This document shows, piece after piece, positions 20,435 to 31,861 of a stretch of 64,000 bases of DNA. The stretch comes from Hybos culiciformis (lineage: Eukaryota > Arthropoda > Insecta > Diptera > Hybotidae): contig OZ023273.1 in assembly GCA_964007475.1 (NCBI GenBank), positions 50,035,525 through 50,099,524 on the forward strand, written 5' to 3'. Numbering within the stretch: the stretch's first letter is position 1; each line of letters opens with the position of its first letter. The translations under genes were made by a program, and so were the position numbers. The notes below the pieces were generated by a model. The model worked only from the letters and a program-made list of their open reading frames with translations, ran no database searches and was not told the DNA's origin.

Positions 20435-20600
20435 TTCTCCATACAAAATGTATGAAAACTTTGGGTGCCATATCTCCGAAACGGGGCCGATTTTTTTACA
20501 CACTATCGTATATCGTCAAAAGGAAGGTCTGTTCAAAATTTCAGCCAAATCGGAGGTATGCGCTATTCTGAAGTACACCCTTTTTTCCTTATATTTTTCT
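20435..20600. repeat. Conserved short repeat around a TTTCAGCCAAATCGGAGG motif
   Basis: The block holds CATACAAAATGTATGAAAA, ATCTCCGAAACGGGGCCGA and TTCAGCCAAATCGGAGGTAT. A variant of the last (TTTCAGAACAATCGGAGG) lies inside FB-1 near 2211-2231, so both are probably parts of a mobile core. Confidence 0.4.
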
Positions 20601-20640
20601 TATTTTTCGTTATTTTTCCTTATATTGAATGCATGAATGC

Positions 20641-21982
20641 ATGATATTCATGAAGTATTCGATTTTCCGGAATACGGAAAGAAAATTAAAAATTTTCCCT
20701 GAACAAACGTTGTTTAGAAAGCAAAAATACATTCTGAAAACAAAAATTATGTAAATCGGTGAGGTCATGCATTGAAGGGATAAAAACATAAAAATGTTTC
20801 ATAGATACTATAAGTTATGGGTTAATTATTAATTCTTGCTAAACAACATTGTGTAAAGAAGTAAGTGAAAACTTGAATAAGAAATGTAATAAGTTTCATT
20901 TCATTGAGGTTGAGATATAACCTCGTCAGTACCAGAAAACTTTTGTAAGTCTTATACAATGTTTCTTTATGGAACTTCATTGATATAATTTTTCAAATTG
21001 ATTTTTTTTTTTTCGCCTTAAAATCTTATTAATTCAAATTTTTCTATGTATATGCTGTATAGAGATCAACATTTTACGAATCATTGTACAATACGGATTG
21101 GTATAACAGATCAAAGGAAATAAAGAAATTGATTTTAATTGCATTAAGTTGTTGCAATAATGAAAAATTTATTATGTCCAAAGGGAATTTAATAAATTTA
21201 TCCGTTGATAATTTTTCTAATGTAAGTTTTTAAATAGGTACATTTATAACTAATTTAATTAGTCAGTGTATTTTTTGTTATTAATTGTCAAATGTGAATT
21301 TTATAATCTGTCGTCTATATTTTAATAGACATTAAAATTTTACTGAATCTTATACTTTTAGATTCTAACAAGGGCATATAATTTATTTACATTGATGAGG
21401 AGCTTGAAAGACAATTTATAAAATAAAAATTATAAAAATGGAATAAATCTTAGACTGTAAGTTTTATTCGAAATAAGTATTGAATTTATATTCTAACTAT
21501 TCAATTTCAAATTCCTAGTGTCAATTTAACAGTAATGATATTTCAAATACACTCTCTGGGATTTGTTGATACATCAGAAATTTGAAATCCAGTGTTTCAA
21601 ATTCTTTTCGGGTGATGGCCTAGTAATTTTTATATTTATTATTAGTGCTTATTAAAATTCTTATAGACAATTTAATTTTTCAACCAGAAAAAAGGTCCTA
21701 GGCGGTTTCGAAGATTTTTGTATAAAAATTGAAATCCCGGGCTTTTTCCACGATTTTTTTGGAATAGTATTCGACGGTTCCTTGCTTCCGAAACTATTTT
21801 TATAAATTTTTACTTTCGTTATCTTGAAAACTGCACGAAATATCAATTTTTTTGATATTTTCGTCTTATTTCGTCGTCGAGTTCTACAAGATGACGTCAT
21901 CAAATCGCAGCGCCACGTTTATCGTGTTACATATTGCCAACACCTACTTGATGGTATAAAATAAATATTGTTATGCATTATT
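20641..21982. other. No gene recognised
   Basis: AT-rich sequence without a convincing frame, RNA gene or repeat. A minus-strand frame of 80 codons at 21661-21903 is basic and matches no family I know. Confidence 0.5.
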
Positions 21983-23671
21983 TTTGGAACGTAGTTCCTT
22001 ATTCTACGCTCTTATGGAAAAATTTATTAAAAATTTGAACATTTTAGTGTCAGTACAAAGTGTCGGTACACACGCCGACGCGATCATAGATTTTGAGCGA
22101 GCAATGATTTTTTTTTTTAGCAGCAGTACCAAAAAATTTTGAAAATATCGCTGCTAAGCCGCAGCGACCAAAAATATGATCGCGTCGGCGTCTGTCGGTA
22201 CATGATAAACAAAAAAAAAAAGTTAAAAAAAATTATTATATTTTTATTATATTTTGTTAGGTATTTTAATAAATATTGTGTTATTTGGTTTGCATTAATA
22301 ATTAATAGAAATAAAACAAAAAGAATAGTAAACATCCAATGAAATTCCGATGTTTCACATCTATCAAACGTCCCGCCGGCTCTTGTATTTTTATTGAACT
22401 TTGTATGAAAATTGATAAACTTAAATTTTATTTCAATTTATAAAATATTTATAAAATAAAATATTTAGTAAATATTAATTTTTTATTATTAACTAATTAA
22501 TATTTTATAGTTCAAATAAAATTTAGATTTTCATACTAATTTCAATGTTAATAAAAATCTTGTATAATTTTGTCAGTATTATTTTGCCAATATAAAGGCG
22601 CTATTCGGTACCAAGGCAAGTCAAGTCGTCTGCCGGCGTTAAATATTTCGATACTTTGCCATTTTGGCTTATGATATTTCTTTTTTTTTGTGTTGCAAAA
22701 CAACAAAAACAAAAAATTTAAATTTATAAGTATTCACTTGTTTAAATCTCCAAATAGCGACTCCAATGGCGAAAAAAGGCACATACTTATGGGTGAAAAC
22801 AAATGTAAACAAAAGAGTCATACTTAGTTAAATATTCAAATAGTGTCCCAATGGCGAAAAATAACACATAATTATGGGTGAAAAAAATTTAAATAAATGG
22901 GTTGTCAAAACAGTCAATATTAACGATACCTGTTAATTTTTTTAAAGTTTAAATAATGAGTCGACGCCGTCGCATTTTATATGATTTGATAAAATGTAAA
23001 CAGTCCCTTTCGCGGCAAATAAACAGTCCCTCTCGCGGCAAATAGTAATAGTTTTTTATTGAACGTTGTATGAAAATTGATAAACTTAGAGTCACAATTT
23101 CTAAATTGAGGACGTAATTTTCTGCATTAGGTATAATCTGCTAAAATCAACTACTTATAAAATAATATTTGGCTGACTGAAATCAAAAACTTATAATAAT
23201 ACGTGACCGACCGAATTTTCTTACCCATTTTTGCCGCTTTTTTCTTTTCTATACAATTTTAGTTTTTGAATTCACCTACAAATTTAGTTTGTTATGGGAA
23301 ATTTAAAATTTCCCTTTGCAGAATTTTAAGAAGTAAAATTGAATTTGTGAACGGCTTTAGGACAAAATTATTTCATTTTTTTAAATAACAGCAGTAAAAT
23401 ATTAAATCCGATTTCAATTTTTTCAATAATCACTAATAAGTGAACAGACTCTTAGTTTTAACTTTTTGAATTTTCGATGTCAAAAAAGATCTTCGAAATT
23501 CGAAAAAACAGTCTAAAATTGCTCCTTAAAAAAGGTTTCTTTAAATGAAAAAAATGCAAAATTAGAGAAAACTGGGAAAAGTAGAAAAAAGTTTCTTTTT
23601 AAATTAATAAAATTTTGGATTGATAAAAAATGAAAATTACTTATATGTACGCTAAGGAACTACGTTCCAAA
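21983..23671. mobile_element. Possible inverted-repeat element of 1.69 kb
   Basis: A perfect 19-bp inverted repeat, TTTGGAACGTAGTTCCTTA, occurs at 21983-22001 and, inverted, at 23653-23671. No transposase frame and no clear target duplication are seen. The interior holds the hairpin at 22.1 kb and the doubled CAGTCCCT.TCGCGGCAAAT at 23005-23043. It may be a non-autonomous DNA transposon. Confidence 0.5.
22062..22201. repeat. MITE-like hairpin, about 140 bp
   Basis: The outer arms TGTCGGTACACACGCCGACG and CGTCGGCGTCTGTCGGTAC pair imperfectly. The inner 15 bases CGCCGACGCGATCAT (22073-22087) are perfectly inverted at 22176-22190. A second inner pair, TAGCAGC/GCTGCTA, closes the structure. The GC content stands out from the surroundings. 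Confidence 0.65.
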
Positions 23672-24125
23672 CTGGTGTCCCATGACAGCTCTTTTGTTTT
23701 TTTTTTTTTATTTTTTTTTTTGAAGTTTATACTTCTTTAGGTGCGTTGTATGATATAATTGAGTAATTCTGTAGGGGGTAAAAATTCATTTTCATTCTAT
23801 TCATTCGACATTCGAAATCGAATTCGAACTGACATGGTTTTTCACGTTTCAATACTCAAAAAAATTAGTCGTTCCCTCAATAATCATTTGTCATTTATAA
23901 AAACAAAATAATTTAGCACGACAAATTTAAATTCAAATTATTTTTTAAAAATTTTTCGTTTACAAATTATTTAAAACTCAATTTTTTTTTTTCAAAATAG
24001 GTAGTTCAATAATCATTTGTTATTTATAAAAACAAAATAATTTGGCGCGAAAAATTTAAATTCAAATTAATTTTAAAAATCTTTCGTTTAAAAATTATTT
24101 AAAACTAAATTTTTTTTTCAAAATA

Positions 24126-25130
24126 GGTAGCTCCGGTTAAATTAATATTACCTGAAAAAAATTTTTTGGCTGGGGAGCTACGGTTAGGTCGTGCCGGAGC
24201 AAAATATACGAACATTTTTTTTTTTTTAAATAGCTTCGGTGAAATTAAGATTACCTGAAAAAAAAATTTTGGGTGGGGAGCTACGGTTAGGTCGTGCCGG
24301 TGCAAAATATACGAAATTTTTTTTTATTTCAAAGGAAGCTCCGGGGAAATTAATATTACCTGAAAAAAATTTTTTGGGTGGGGAGCTACGGTTAGGTCGT
24401 GCCGGAGTAAAATATACGAAACATTTTTTTTTTTTAAATAGGTAGCTCCAGTGAAATTAAGATTACATGAAAAAAAAATTTTGGGTGGGGAGCTACGGTT
24501 AGGTCGTGGCGGAGCAAAATATACGAAATTTTTTTTTTTTTTAAATAGGTAGCTCGGGTGAAATTAAGATTACCAGCCGAAAAATTTTGGGCAGGGAGGT
24601 ACGGTTACGTCGTGCCGACGCAATATATACTAAAAAAATTTTTTTTTCAAATTAGGTAGCTCCGGTGAAATTAATATTACCTGAAGAAAAATTTTTGGGT
24701 GGGGAGCTACGGTTAGGTCGTGCCGGAGCAAAATATACGAAAATTCTTTTTTTTTTTAAATAGGTAGCTCCGGTGAAATTAAGATTACCAGCCGAAAAAT
24801 TTTTGGGCAGGGAGGTACGGTTAGGTCGAGCCGACGCAAAATATACGAACATTTTTTTTTTTCAAAATCGGTAGCTCCGGTGAAATTAATATTACCTGAA
24901 AAAAAAATTTGGGTGGGGAGCTACAGTTTTTTTTCAAAATGGGTAGCTCCGGTGAAATTAATATTACCTGCAAAAAAATTTTTGGCTGGGGAGCTACGGT
25001 TAGGTCGTGCCGGAGCAAAATATACGAAACATTTTTTTTTTTTAAATAGTTAGCTCCGGTGAAATTAAGATTATCTTCCGAAAAATTTTTGGGCAGGAAG
25101 GTACGGTTAGGTCGTGCCGGCGCAAAATAT
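24126..25130. repeat. Minisatellite, about ten units of 100-112 bp
   Basis: Each unit starts GGTAGCTCCGGTGAAATTAA, continues with GATTACC or TATTACC, an A/T run, GGGTGGGGAGCTACGGTTAG, GTCGTGCCGGAGCAAAATAT and a T run. Unit starts are near 24126, 24229, 24328, 24440, 24547, 24655, 24763, 24870, 24943 (shortened) and 25049. Two unit types alternate in part, with ACCTGAAAAAAAT or ACCAGCCGAAAAAT. Confidence 0.88.
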
Positions 25131-25144
25131 ACAAAAAAAAAGAA

Positions 25145-25317
25145 GCAGTCATAGAACTGCCGACAGAAGTTTATACTTAAAAGATTTAAACTATAAATTA
25201 ACAGTGGCTACAAATGATGGGCTGCTCAGTACAAAATGTAAATTAAAATCAACATTTGTAGCACTGTTATTTCATAGTTTAAATCTTTAAGTATAAACTT
25301 CTGTCGGCAGTTCTATT
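25145..25317. repeat. Long terminal hairpin of family C, copy 1
   Basis: The left arm (about 25150-25245) includes AGAACTGCCGACAGAAG, ACAGTGGCTACAAATG; the right arm is its near-perfect inverse ending near 25315. The loop is about 10-25 bases. Confidence 0.85.
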
Positions 25318-25449
25318 TTTCGTACATTTTTCTTTTTTATTTAATAAATGTGAGATAATTTGTATAACCTAAATAATAATATTTGTGTAATAAAAAATTC
25401 AAAATAAATATTTTATTTAAATTCAACGTATAAAACGTAAGAATAAACT

Positions 25450-25970
25450 ATTTTATTGTGCATGTGGTCGGTATGTTGCATTTAGTAGTATAGAATTTAG
25501 ATCGCTAAATGGAATATTATATGCGTCAATACACATGCAATCATTTAGATGCATCAGCGTGAATAATAAAAGCATTTAGATGCACTGCGTGAATAATGAA
25601 ATCATTTAGATGCATAAGCGTAAATAATGAAATCATTTAGATGTTCTCACAATATTTCAATACAGACAAATACCAACAAAAAATGAAAAAAAAAATGTGT
25701 ATAACAACTTTTTTTTTTTTTTTTTTATTGTAAATGTATATACTCAACTACCTTGACATGCACATTAAAACAGTATATTGGATATGTAAACAAAATTTGT
25801 TATACAACTCGTTCTGTATTTACACAAAAATACATTGACACTTGTCAATTTATATCACTCGACCTTCGGACTCGTGTCAATGTATTTTTATGTATACAGA
25901 ACTCTTAATTAATAACAAATTTAGTTTACATATACAATAATCTACTATAATATCCTTTAGTTTTTATGTA
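25450..25970. repeat. Dispersed repeat family A, copy 2
   Basis: It begins TTGTGCATGTGGTCGG, then carries ATCATTTAGATGCA units repeated four times (25548-25642), and ends ATAATCTACTATAATAT. The centre is an inverted repeat around TATATCACTCGACCTTCG with arms TGTATTTACACAAAAATACA and TGTATTTTTATGTATACAGA. Confidence 0.65.
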
Positions 25971-26096
25971 TACATAAAATACTTATTTGAGTATCTATAT
26001 GTACGTGTGGATTTATTTTTATGTAAAGCTTTTCTAAATCCTATAATATAAGTTCATTTTATTATCAATATTAAAATAGTTAATTTTAGAAAATGT

Positions 26097-26190
26097 TATG
26101 CTTTTTATATAAATTGTTTTGTTGTGTTATGTTATTAGTTTCCATGCTTTTTATATAAATTGTTATGTTGTCTTATGTTATTAGATTCCA
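26097..26190. repeat. Two-copy tandem repeat, period 46 bp
   Basis: ATGCTTTTTATATAAATTGT is followed in each copy by TTATGTTATTAG.TTCCAT. A small local duplication in AT-rich sequence. Confidence 0.75.
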
Positions 26191-27099
26191 TAAGGTTAAA
26201 AAAAGCTTAATATTCCATTTTTGAGAAGATATATTTGTCTTGAGAAGATATGTTTGTCTGCAGAATTTACCAGTGTTCTCAAAGTGATGTCGATATTGTA
26301 AGCATGAAGCTCAAAAATGGCTCTTAACACTAATTTATTCTAGTATTATTTTCATTACTATAATATACATATAGGTATGTAAAAAAATAATAAATAAGTA
26401 TATAAAATGTTTTTTAATATAAAATCAAAATTTTAACTTCATGTTTTCTAAATTCAATAAAGAACAATCTGTTGGTAAAAGTATAACACATTATGCAGGA
26501 AAAAAAACTAAAATTTGTTTGACTTGATTATGATTTAGCTTGTCAATTATCAAGTTTGATATAAATAATAATTAAATCCATTAAATTTTACAGTCTAATC
26601 GATTCAATTGCCTTTATCTCTATCCTTAGTAGTAAAAAAAAACATTTTCTCAAGTAAGAATTTTTTTTTATATATTTAACTTGACTTGTCTTATTATTTT
26701 CTACTCAATTTCATTTCAAAAAAAAATATTGAAGTAATATCTTAAAATAGAAGTATAATAAACCAAATAATTGATTGAACCTAGCTCCACATGCTTTTAT
26801 ACTAAAATAAATGTATTTACATTAAATATGTGTTTTTTATGTCAATCTTAAATAAAACATTATGTTCTTTTTCTATTTGTGGTAAAAGTTATTTCAAATA
26901 ATTTATGAAAATAAGTGAATAAAATTCTTTGTTAACAATAATATGTTTTGATGGTAGATCCACATTTCATTACCTGAAGTGTTAGCCATATAATTGGAAC
27001 ATTATAATATGAAAAACATAAGGTTTATGTGAGCTTTTTTTAAAACATTGTAGCATAATACATCATAAATATTGTGCGTTGTACTTATATTGTGCTTCT

Positions 27100-27200
27100 G
27101 TACTTTTAATTAAATGTCTATATAGTAGATTACAACACATGTTAAGAAAATTTGTTATTACAACGAGTTGTGTATACACAAAAACACATAGATACGAGTC
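27100..27200. repeat. Family A fragment, inverted relative to copy 2
   Basis: ATAGTAGATTACAACACATG, TTGTTATTACAACGAGTTGT and GTATACACAAAAACACATAG match the right end of family A in reverse. It ends at about 27200, so it is half a copy. Confidence 0.6.
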
Positions 27201-27640
27201 AATAATTTATTTTAAGAAAAGAAAAGATTTTTTTCTTTTTTCTCTTTTTTACCACCAAATTACGATTCTACTAAGTTTTAAAAAATAAAAAAGCAAATAA
27301 ATTAAATTAAACTTTTTTCTTTTTATTTCGGTATTATTATTTACTATACCATCTTCAGTTAATAAGTTTTTGAGACTAACTACTTATTACAAATTTCAGG
27401 TATAAAAAAATATTTTTAAATTTTTTATTTTGTGTTTTTGTGGATAAAACATTTTTCAAAAATATTTTTATGAAACAATTAACAAATTTTGTTATCATAT
27501 TTAATACAATACAAATAGGTACTTTTTAACAAAACAATAGTATATTTTTTTATTTTTATCGGTCAATCGTCAATGCTCTCAAATATGTTGTCAGATTAAT
27601 TTAAATAAAGAAGATTGAATTGGACCTGGTTCGTTATTTA

Positions 27641-28165
27641 TCATTTTACGTCAAGACTTGCTACATCATTGATAGATTTAATTAATTTTAAATTATTTGA
27701 ATTTATTCCGAAATGGTTTTCTTCGTGGGCATGTTGGGCAATCGCTGATTTATTAGACTTATTGTGTTTTATGTGAGCACAATGTTCTTTGAATCTTGTA
27801 AGTATTGAACGTTTTGTTTGTCCAATATAACAAGCATTACAATCATCACATTTTACTTCATAGATTCCACTTTTTTGATGTGCTGGAATTTGTTCTTTCG
27901 GATTTCCTAATAAATTTTGTAAGTTGTTATTGTTCGTAAAAACAAGTTCCATGTTATGATTGTTTAAAATTTTTCCTATTTTATATGTTTTTTTGTTTTG
28001 GTATTTAATTTTTTTCCTTTCTATCAATTTTTTCTCTTGTTGAAATAATGTTGTTAGTTCATTTCTTTTAATTTTTTTAGCTTGTTTTTTCATTAAGTTA
28101 TTGATTTCGTATTTTTGAAAATCATTAATATCATGAGTTATGTATTTTAATTTCCTTGTAATCAT
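27641..28165 (-). pseudogene. Penelope-like element, GIY-YIG endonuclease region
   Basis: The 174-codon frame starts with a basic region and carries SGIYEVKCDDCNACYIGQTK at about 111, then RSILTRFKEH and a terminal NKSAIAQHAHEENHFG. These are the GIY and YIG strands, the catalytic Arg, and the CxxC...HxxxxxH zinc-binding arrangement found in the C-terminal endonuclease of Penelope-like retroelements. The reverse transcriptase expected upstream (higher coordinates) is missing because the neighbouring sequence after 28200 is a MITE. The first third (MITRKLKYITHDI...) matches the usual linker only loosely. A cellular GIY-YIG protein is unlikely given the motif set. The fragment has no intact partner here. 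Confidence 0.82.
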
Positions 28166-28204
28166 TATTTGGTTTTACTTTTGTATTCTAATTTACATAT
28201 TATT

Positions 28205-28526
28205 GTCTAATGCCTTGGACAGACTGACACGATTAACATGTTCTTGATCAAAAACATGTTAATTTTATGTTTTTGAAGTAGTTTTCCCATAGTAATAAAA
28301 ACAAAAACAAGAACATGTTCTTGCCAAAACATGTTGTTATTAAGGGATGGGTTGAGTAATTTTTACAAATATTTCGTGAGGCAATATGTAGAAGCCATTA
28401 ATGTTCACTGAGGTATCATTTTTGACGTTTACTTTGAAAATTTTATGTCGTATTTATTTGTAAACAAATGAAAAAAAAGTTATTGTTATTGTTTTTTATT
28501 TTGAATTTGAATTGAATTTGTAGGTA
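28205..28526. mobile_element. MITE B, copy 1, cut by LINE-2
   Basis: Starts TAATGCCTTGGACAGACTGA and is nearly identical to the first two-thirds of copy 2 at 55 kb, including AACATGTTCTTGATCAA and CAAATATTTCGTGAGGCAAT. It ends abruptly in GTGGGTAT/GTAGGTAT-like sequence where the LINE begins. The rest of the MITE is not found after the LINE. Confidence 0.8.
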
Positions 28527-30182
28527 TATCAAAATGTAAGGGGACTTCGTTCTAAGTGTAAGACTATTTTTTTAAAATCTGAAACACTTAATTTTGACAT
28601 TTATGCCTTAACGGAGACTTGGCTTTATAATGGCATCCTTGATAATGAACTTTTTTCTCCCTGCTTTCAAATTTTTCGAAAAGATCGTTACCCGAATATT
28701 GAGGGCGACAGCTCCAATGTTCCGAAAGGTGGTGTAGCTCTAATAGCGACACGACCTGACCTTGATGTTACTCTGATTTCTCTTCCTTCTTATACTCTCA
28801 TTGATGCCGTTGCGATTAAACTGAAGACTTCTAATAAATCTATTTTCATTTTGAATATTTATATTAGTCCTAGTAACACTTCTGGTTACGATGAGGTGTT
28901 AAATGCTATTAATTTTGTCTCTAACATCCTATCTGAATCTGATGAATTTTTACTTTTGGGAGATTTCAATTTACCCAATTTGAGATGCGTTGAGTCTGAT
29001 GAGGCTGAATACCTAATTTCAACAACACCCTCCTCATGTTTGGAGATTGACTTTCTTGATGCTGTTTCAAATTTCTAAAGTCAAAAATTTTATGAACAGA
29101 CAGTTGGATCTAATTTTCTTTTCTGATCCAACTAATTGTTCTGTTCAAGAAAGTGCAAATTTCTTGGTTAAAATTGATAGATTTCACCCCCCTATGCATT
29201 TTATATTTAGTGTTTTTGAGTCCAATGAAATAATTCCGCAAAGCTCTTCTGAGTTCAATTTTAGGAAAACTGATTTCATTAAACTCAATAGTTACCTCAG
29301 CCAGGCTGACTTTTCATTCCTTAATGATGTGGATTTGGACTTGGACTCGATGGTTGACTCCTTTTATAAAATTCTTTTCAATGGTTTTTCATTATCATGT
29401 CCACTTTTTACTAGAAGGGACATGAGATCTTGTTCGCCTCCCTGGTTTAATAGAGAACTAAAAGCTCTAAGAAACAGGAAGAATAAGGTTTGGAAAAATT
29501 TCTTAATAACCGGAAGTGAGGTCGACCATGAGGCTTTTCAAAATTTATTGAATGAGTTCCGAATCTTGTTTGAGTCTCAATATGAGGATTATTTAAACAA
29601 GACAAAGCTTGACATATTGAAGGATCCTAAAAGATTCTTTAGTTTTATTAATTCTAAGAAGAAAGGGGATATAGTTATCCTCAAACTCTTAGTTTCTTGA
29701 ATACCTCTTCCAATGATGACCTAACCGTAGCTAATTTTTTTGCTAACCATTTTTCCAGTTCTTTTTCTGACTCAAACTTCAATGTTGATACTGCCTATTT
29801 CAGTTATTTAAACAATTGCCCACAAACTTCTATGACCGTAAAATCAATTGAAGTGAATGAACTTTTCAAGTTTTTATCTAAGCTTCAAGATGATTGTTCT
29901 TCTGGCCCTGATGGTGTCCCACCGATAATCTTGAAAAATTGTGCTTCTACTTTATGTAATCCTCTATCTATTATTTTTAATAGATCTTTATTAACCGGTT
30001 ACTTTCCAAAAGTCTGGAAACACTCATATATCATACCCGTTTTCAAGAAAGGTTCCAGAGCTGACGTTTTAAATTATCGTCCAATAGCTAAAATTTCTTC
30101 AATTCCTAAGCTTTTTGAAGCTGATCGCTTCGAAATTTATCGAAAACCGCTTTTAGGTCGCAATCAAATTATTGGTAACTAA
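28524..30182 (+). pseudogene. Jockey-type LINE fragment (LINE-2): endonuclease, linker and RT start
   Basis: The frame is open from 28524 without a Met and reads YQNVRGLRSK and ALTETWL, the first two endonuclease motifs, then GGVALIATRP, FLLLGDFNLPN and, after a shift near 29075, RQLDLIFFSD and SPPWFNRELKALRNRKNKVW. After a second shift near 29695 it carries SGPDGVPPIILKN, PKVWKHSYIIPVFKKGS and NYRPIAKISSIPKLFE, the first RT blocks. It then breaks off at about 30118, so palm and catalytic YADD are missing. Two frameshifts and both truncations make it dead. Confidence 0.85.
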
Positions 30183-30616
30183 TAACATTCATGACATCTA
30201 CTTCATAACGGTTTTAATTTACTGCTATCTTTAGCGGACATTTAATGATAACAAAATATTAAATTTTTTCATCTTTTATAGGAAATGGACTAAAAATATT
30301 TATGCATGAACACCAAAAAAAATGTTAAGCTTTATCCACCTTTTTAAAATAATTTTTTTTTTCATATTATTCGTAAATACAATTTATAGAACAGGTAAGC
30401 CATTATTTATGCAAAAAATGGAAATGAAAATTTATTTCTATGTGTTTTGATTGAATTTTTGGCCAAAAAACTAATCAATAACAACAACATAACATTTTAA
30501 ATTTATTTTTTAAATAAATAAATATGACCATAACAATGGGATGCTTTTATCTTATTTTTTTTTAACAATAATTTGGATTATAAATTACCCTATAAATGTA
30601 CCTAATGTACGCAATT

Positions 30617-30888
30617 ATATGAGCCGTTTAGTTTGAAAGTGGTTTAAGGCCATTTGTTCTTGTATTGAGATATTTAAGGTTTTGTGTTTGAATTGATTTA
30701 AAAATATACATTAATATTTCCATAAGCTAATTTTCAAGTGTCAAAATCAAAGCGGTTTTAATGATACTAGACTAAAATTGTTTATAATTAAAAAGAATAT
30801 ATAATATTGTGCTTATTATTAACATTATCATTAACTATTTTTTTTTTGAAAAATGGACTTAAACCACTTTCAAAATAAACGGCTCATA
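30617..30888. mobile_element. MITE D, about 270 bp, TA-flanked
   Basis: Inverted ends start TATGAGCCGTTTAGTTTGAA on the left and TATGAGCCGTTTATTTTGAA read inward on the right, continuing to about 28 bp. TA dinucleotides border both, as with Tc1/mariner-type MITEs. No coding frame. Confidence 0.75.
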
Positions 30889-31424
30889 TATAAGTTATAA
30901 GTATAGTGTAAAACATAATATATATATTATTATATTATTTATATATTATTCCATGTTCATATTTTAGTTATTATGAATTTAAATTTAAGTTGAATAAAAA
31001 TTATGCGGGTTAAATTAAAATTTATATAGTCAAATTTTGATAACAATTTAATTCGGTCAGGAAATTGTATTGTGTTGTGACAGAGTTTAATTTATATACC
31101 TCGGCCTGAAGCTATAAATATTTTATGCAGAAATTATACCAAGCTGAAATAAATAATATTTCATTCCAAAATATTTCCTTCCACATAATATATTTTAATG
31201 TACATGTCTTCGGTAAGTTGTATTTACTTTCGCAAATTTAGCTCGGTAAATGGTCCATTACATGCATCAACACACATGCAATTATCGGGAAATGTAAATT
31301 GTATTTACATTTCCCTGTGATGTAAATTGTATTTACATTTCTCTATATTGTATTTACATTCCTCATTTTGAACTGCGTAATCTATAAACAAAAATAATAT
31401 CACTCACACTCAATATTTCTCTTT

Positions 31425-31685
31425 TTTCCTTTTATCTCTAAAAGAAAGAAATAAAATAAATAAAATTAACGTGGAACATTTCCCTTCTTTTATCTGTAAA
31501 AGAAAGAGAAATTAAAGAATGATTAACGTGGAACATTGCCCAAAGCTTCTTTTATCTGTAAAAGAAAGGGAAATTAAAGAATGATTAACGTGGAACATTT
31601 CCCTCGGTTTTTTTTATCTCTAAAAGAAAGGAAAATGAAAGAATGATTATCGTGGAACATTTCCCTCCATTTCTTTTATCTTTAT
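31425..31685. repeat. Tandem repeat, four units of about 62 bp, inside family A
   Basis: Each unit carries CTTTTATCT.TAAAAGAAAG and GATTAACGTGGAACATTTCC. The units differ at a few positions. Confidence 0.82.
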
Positions 31686-31861
31686 TTTTTATTATAAATT
31701 ATCTCTATATTCTCTCTAACTACCTCTCACATGCACATTAAAGCAGTATACAATACATGTTAATCAAATTTGTTATACAGCTCGTTGTGTATACACACAA
31801 ACACATAGACACTCGTCAATATGATATCACTCGACCTTCGATCTCGTGATATAAATATGAC

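Larger units (their letters stand above)
23723..25317. mobile_element. Family C element, copy 1 (minisatellite plus long hairpin)
   Basis: The element begins GAAGTTTATACTTCTTTAGG and ends with a long hairpin whose arms contain ACTGCCGACAGAAGTTTATA and its inverse. Between are about 400 bp of AT-rich sequence including a doubled AATCATTTGT.ATTTATAAAAAC segment, then ten minisatellite units. The same order occurs in copy 2 at 47.8 kb, which shows it is one mobile unit. No coding frame. The family name is mine. Confidence 0.75.

Noticed and set aside
24105..25018. Frames with repeating FVYFAPARPNRSSP units
   Set aside because: They are translations of the family C minisatellite.
24126..25130. 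Regular repeats and spacers suggesting a CRISPR array
   Set aside because: Units are about 105 bp with no conserved short repeat and unique spacer pattern, and the DNA is from a eukaryote.
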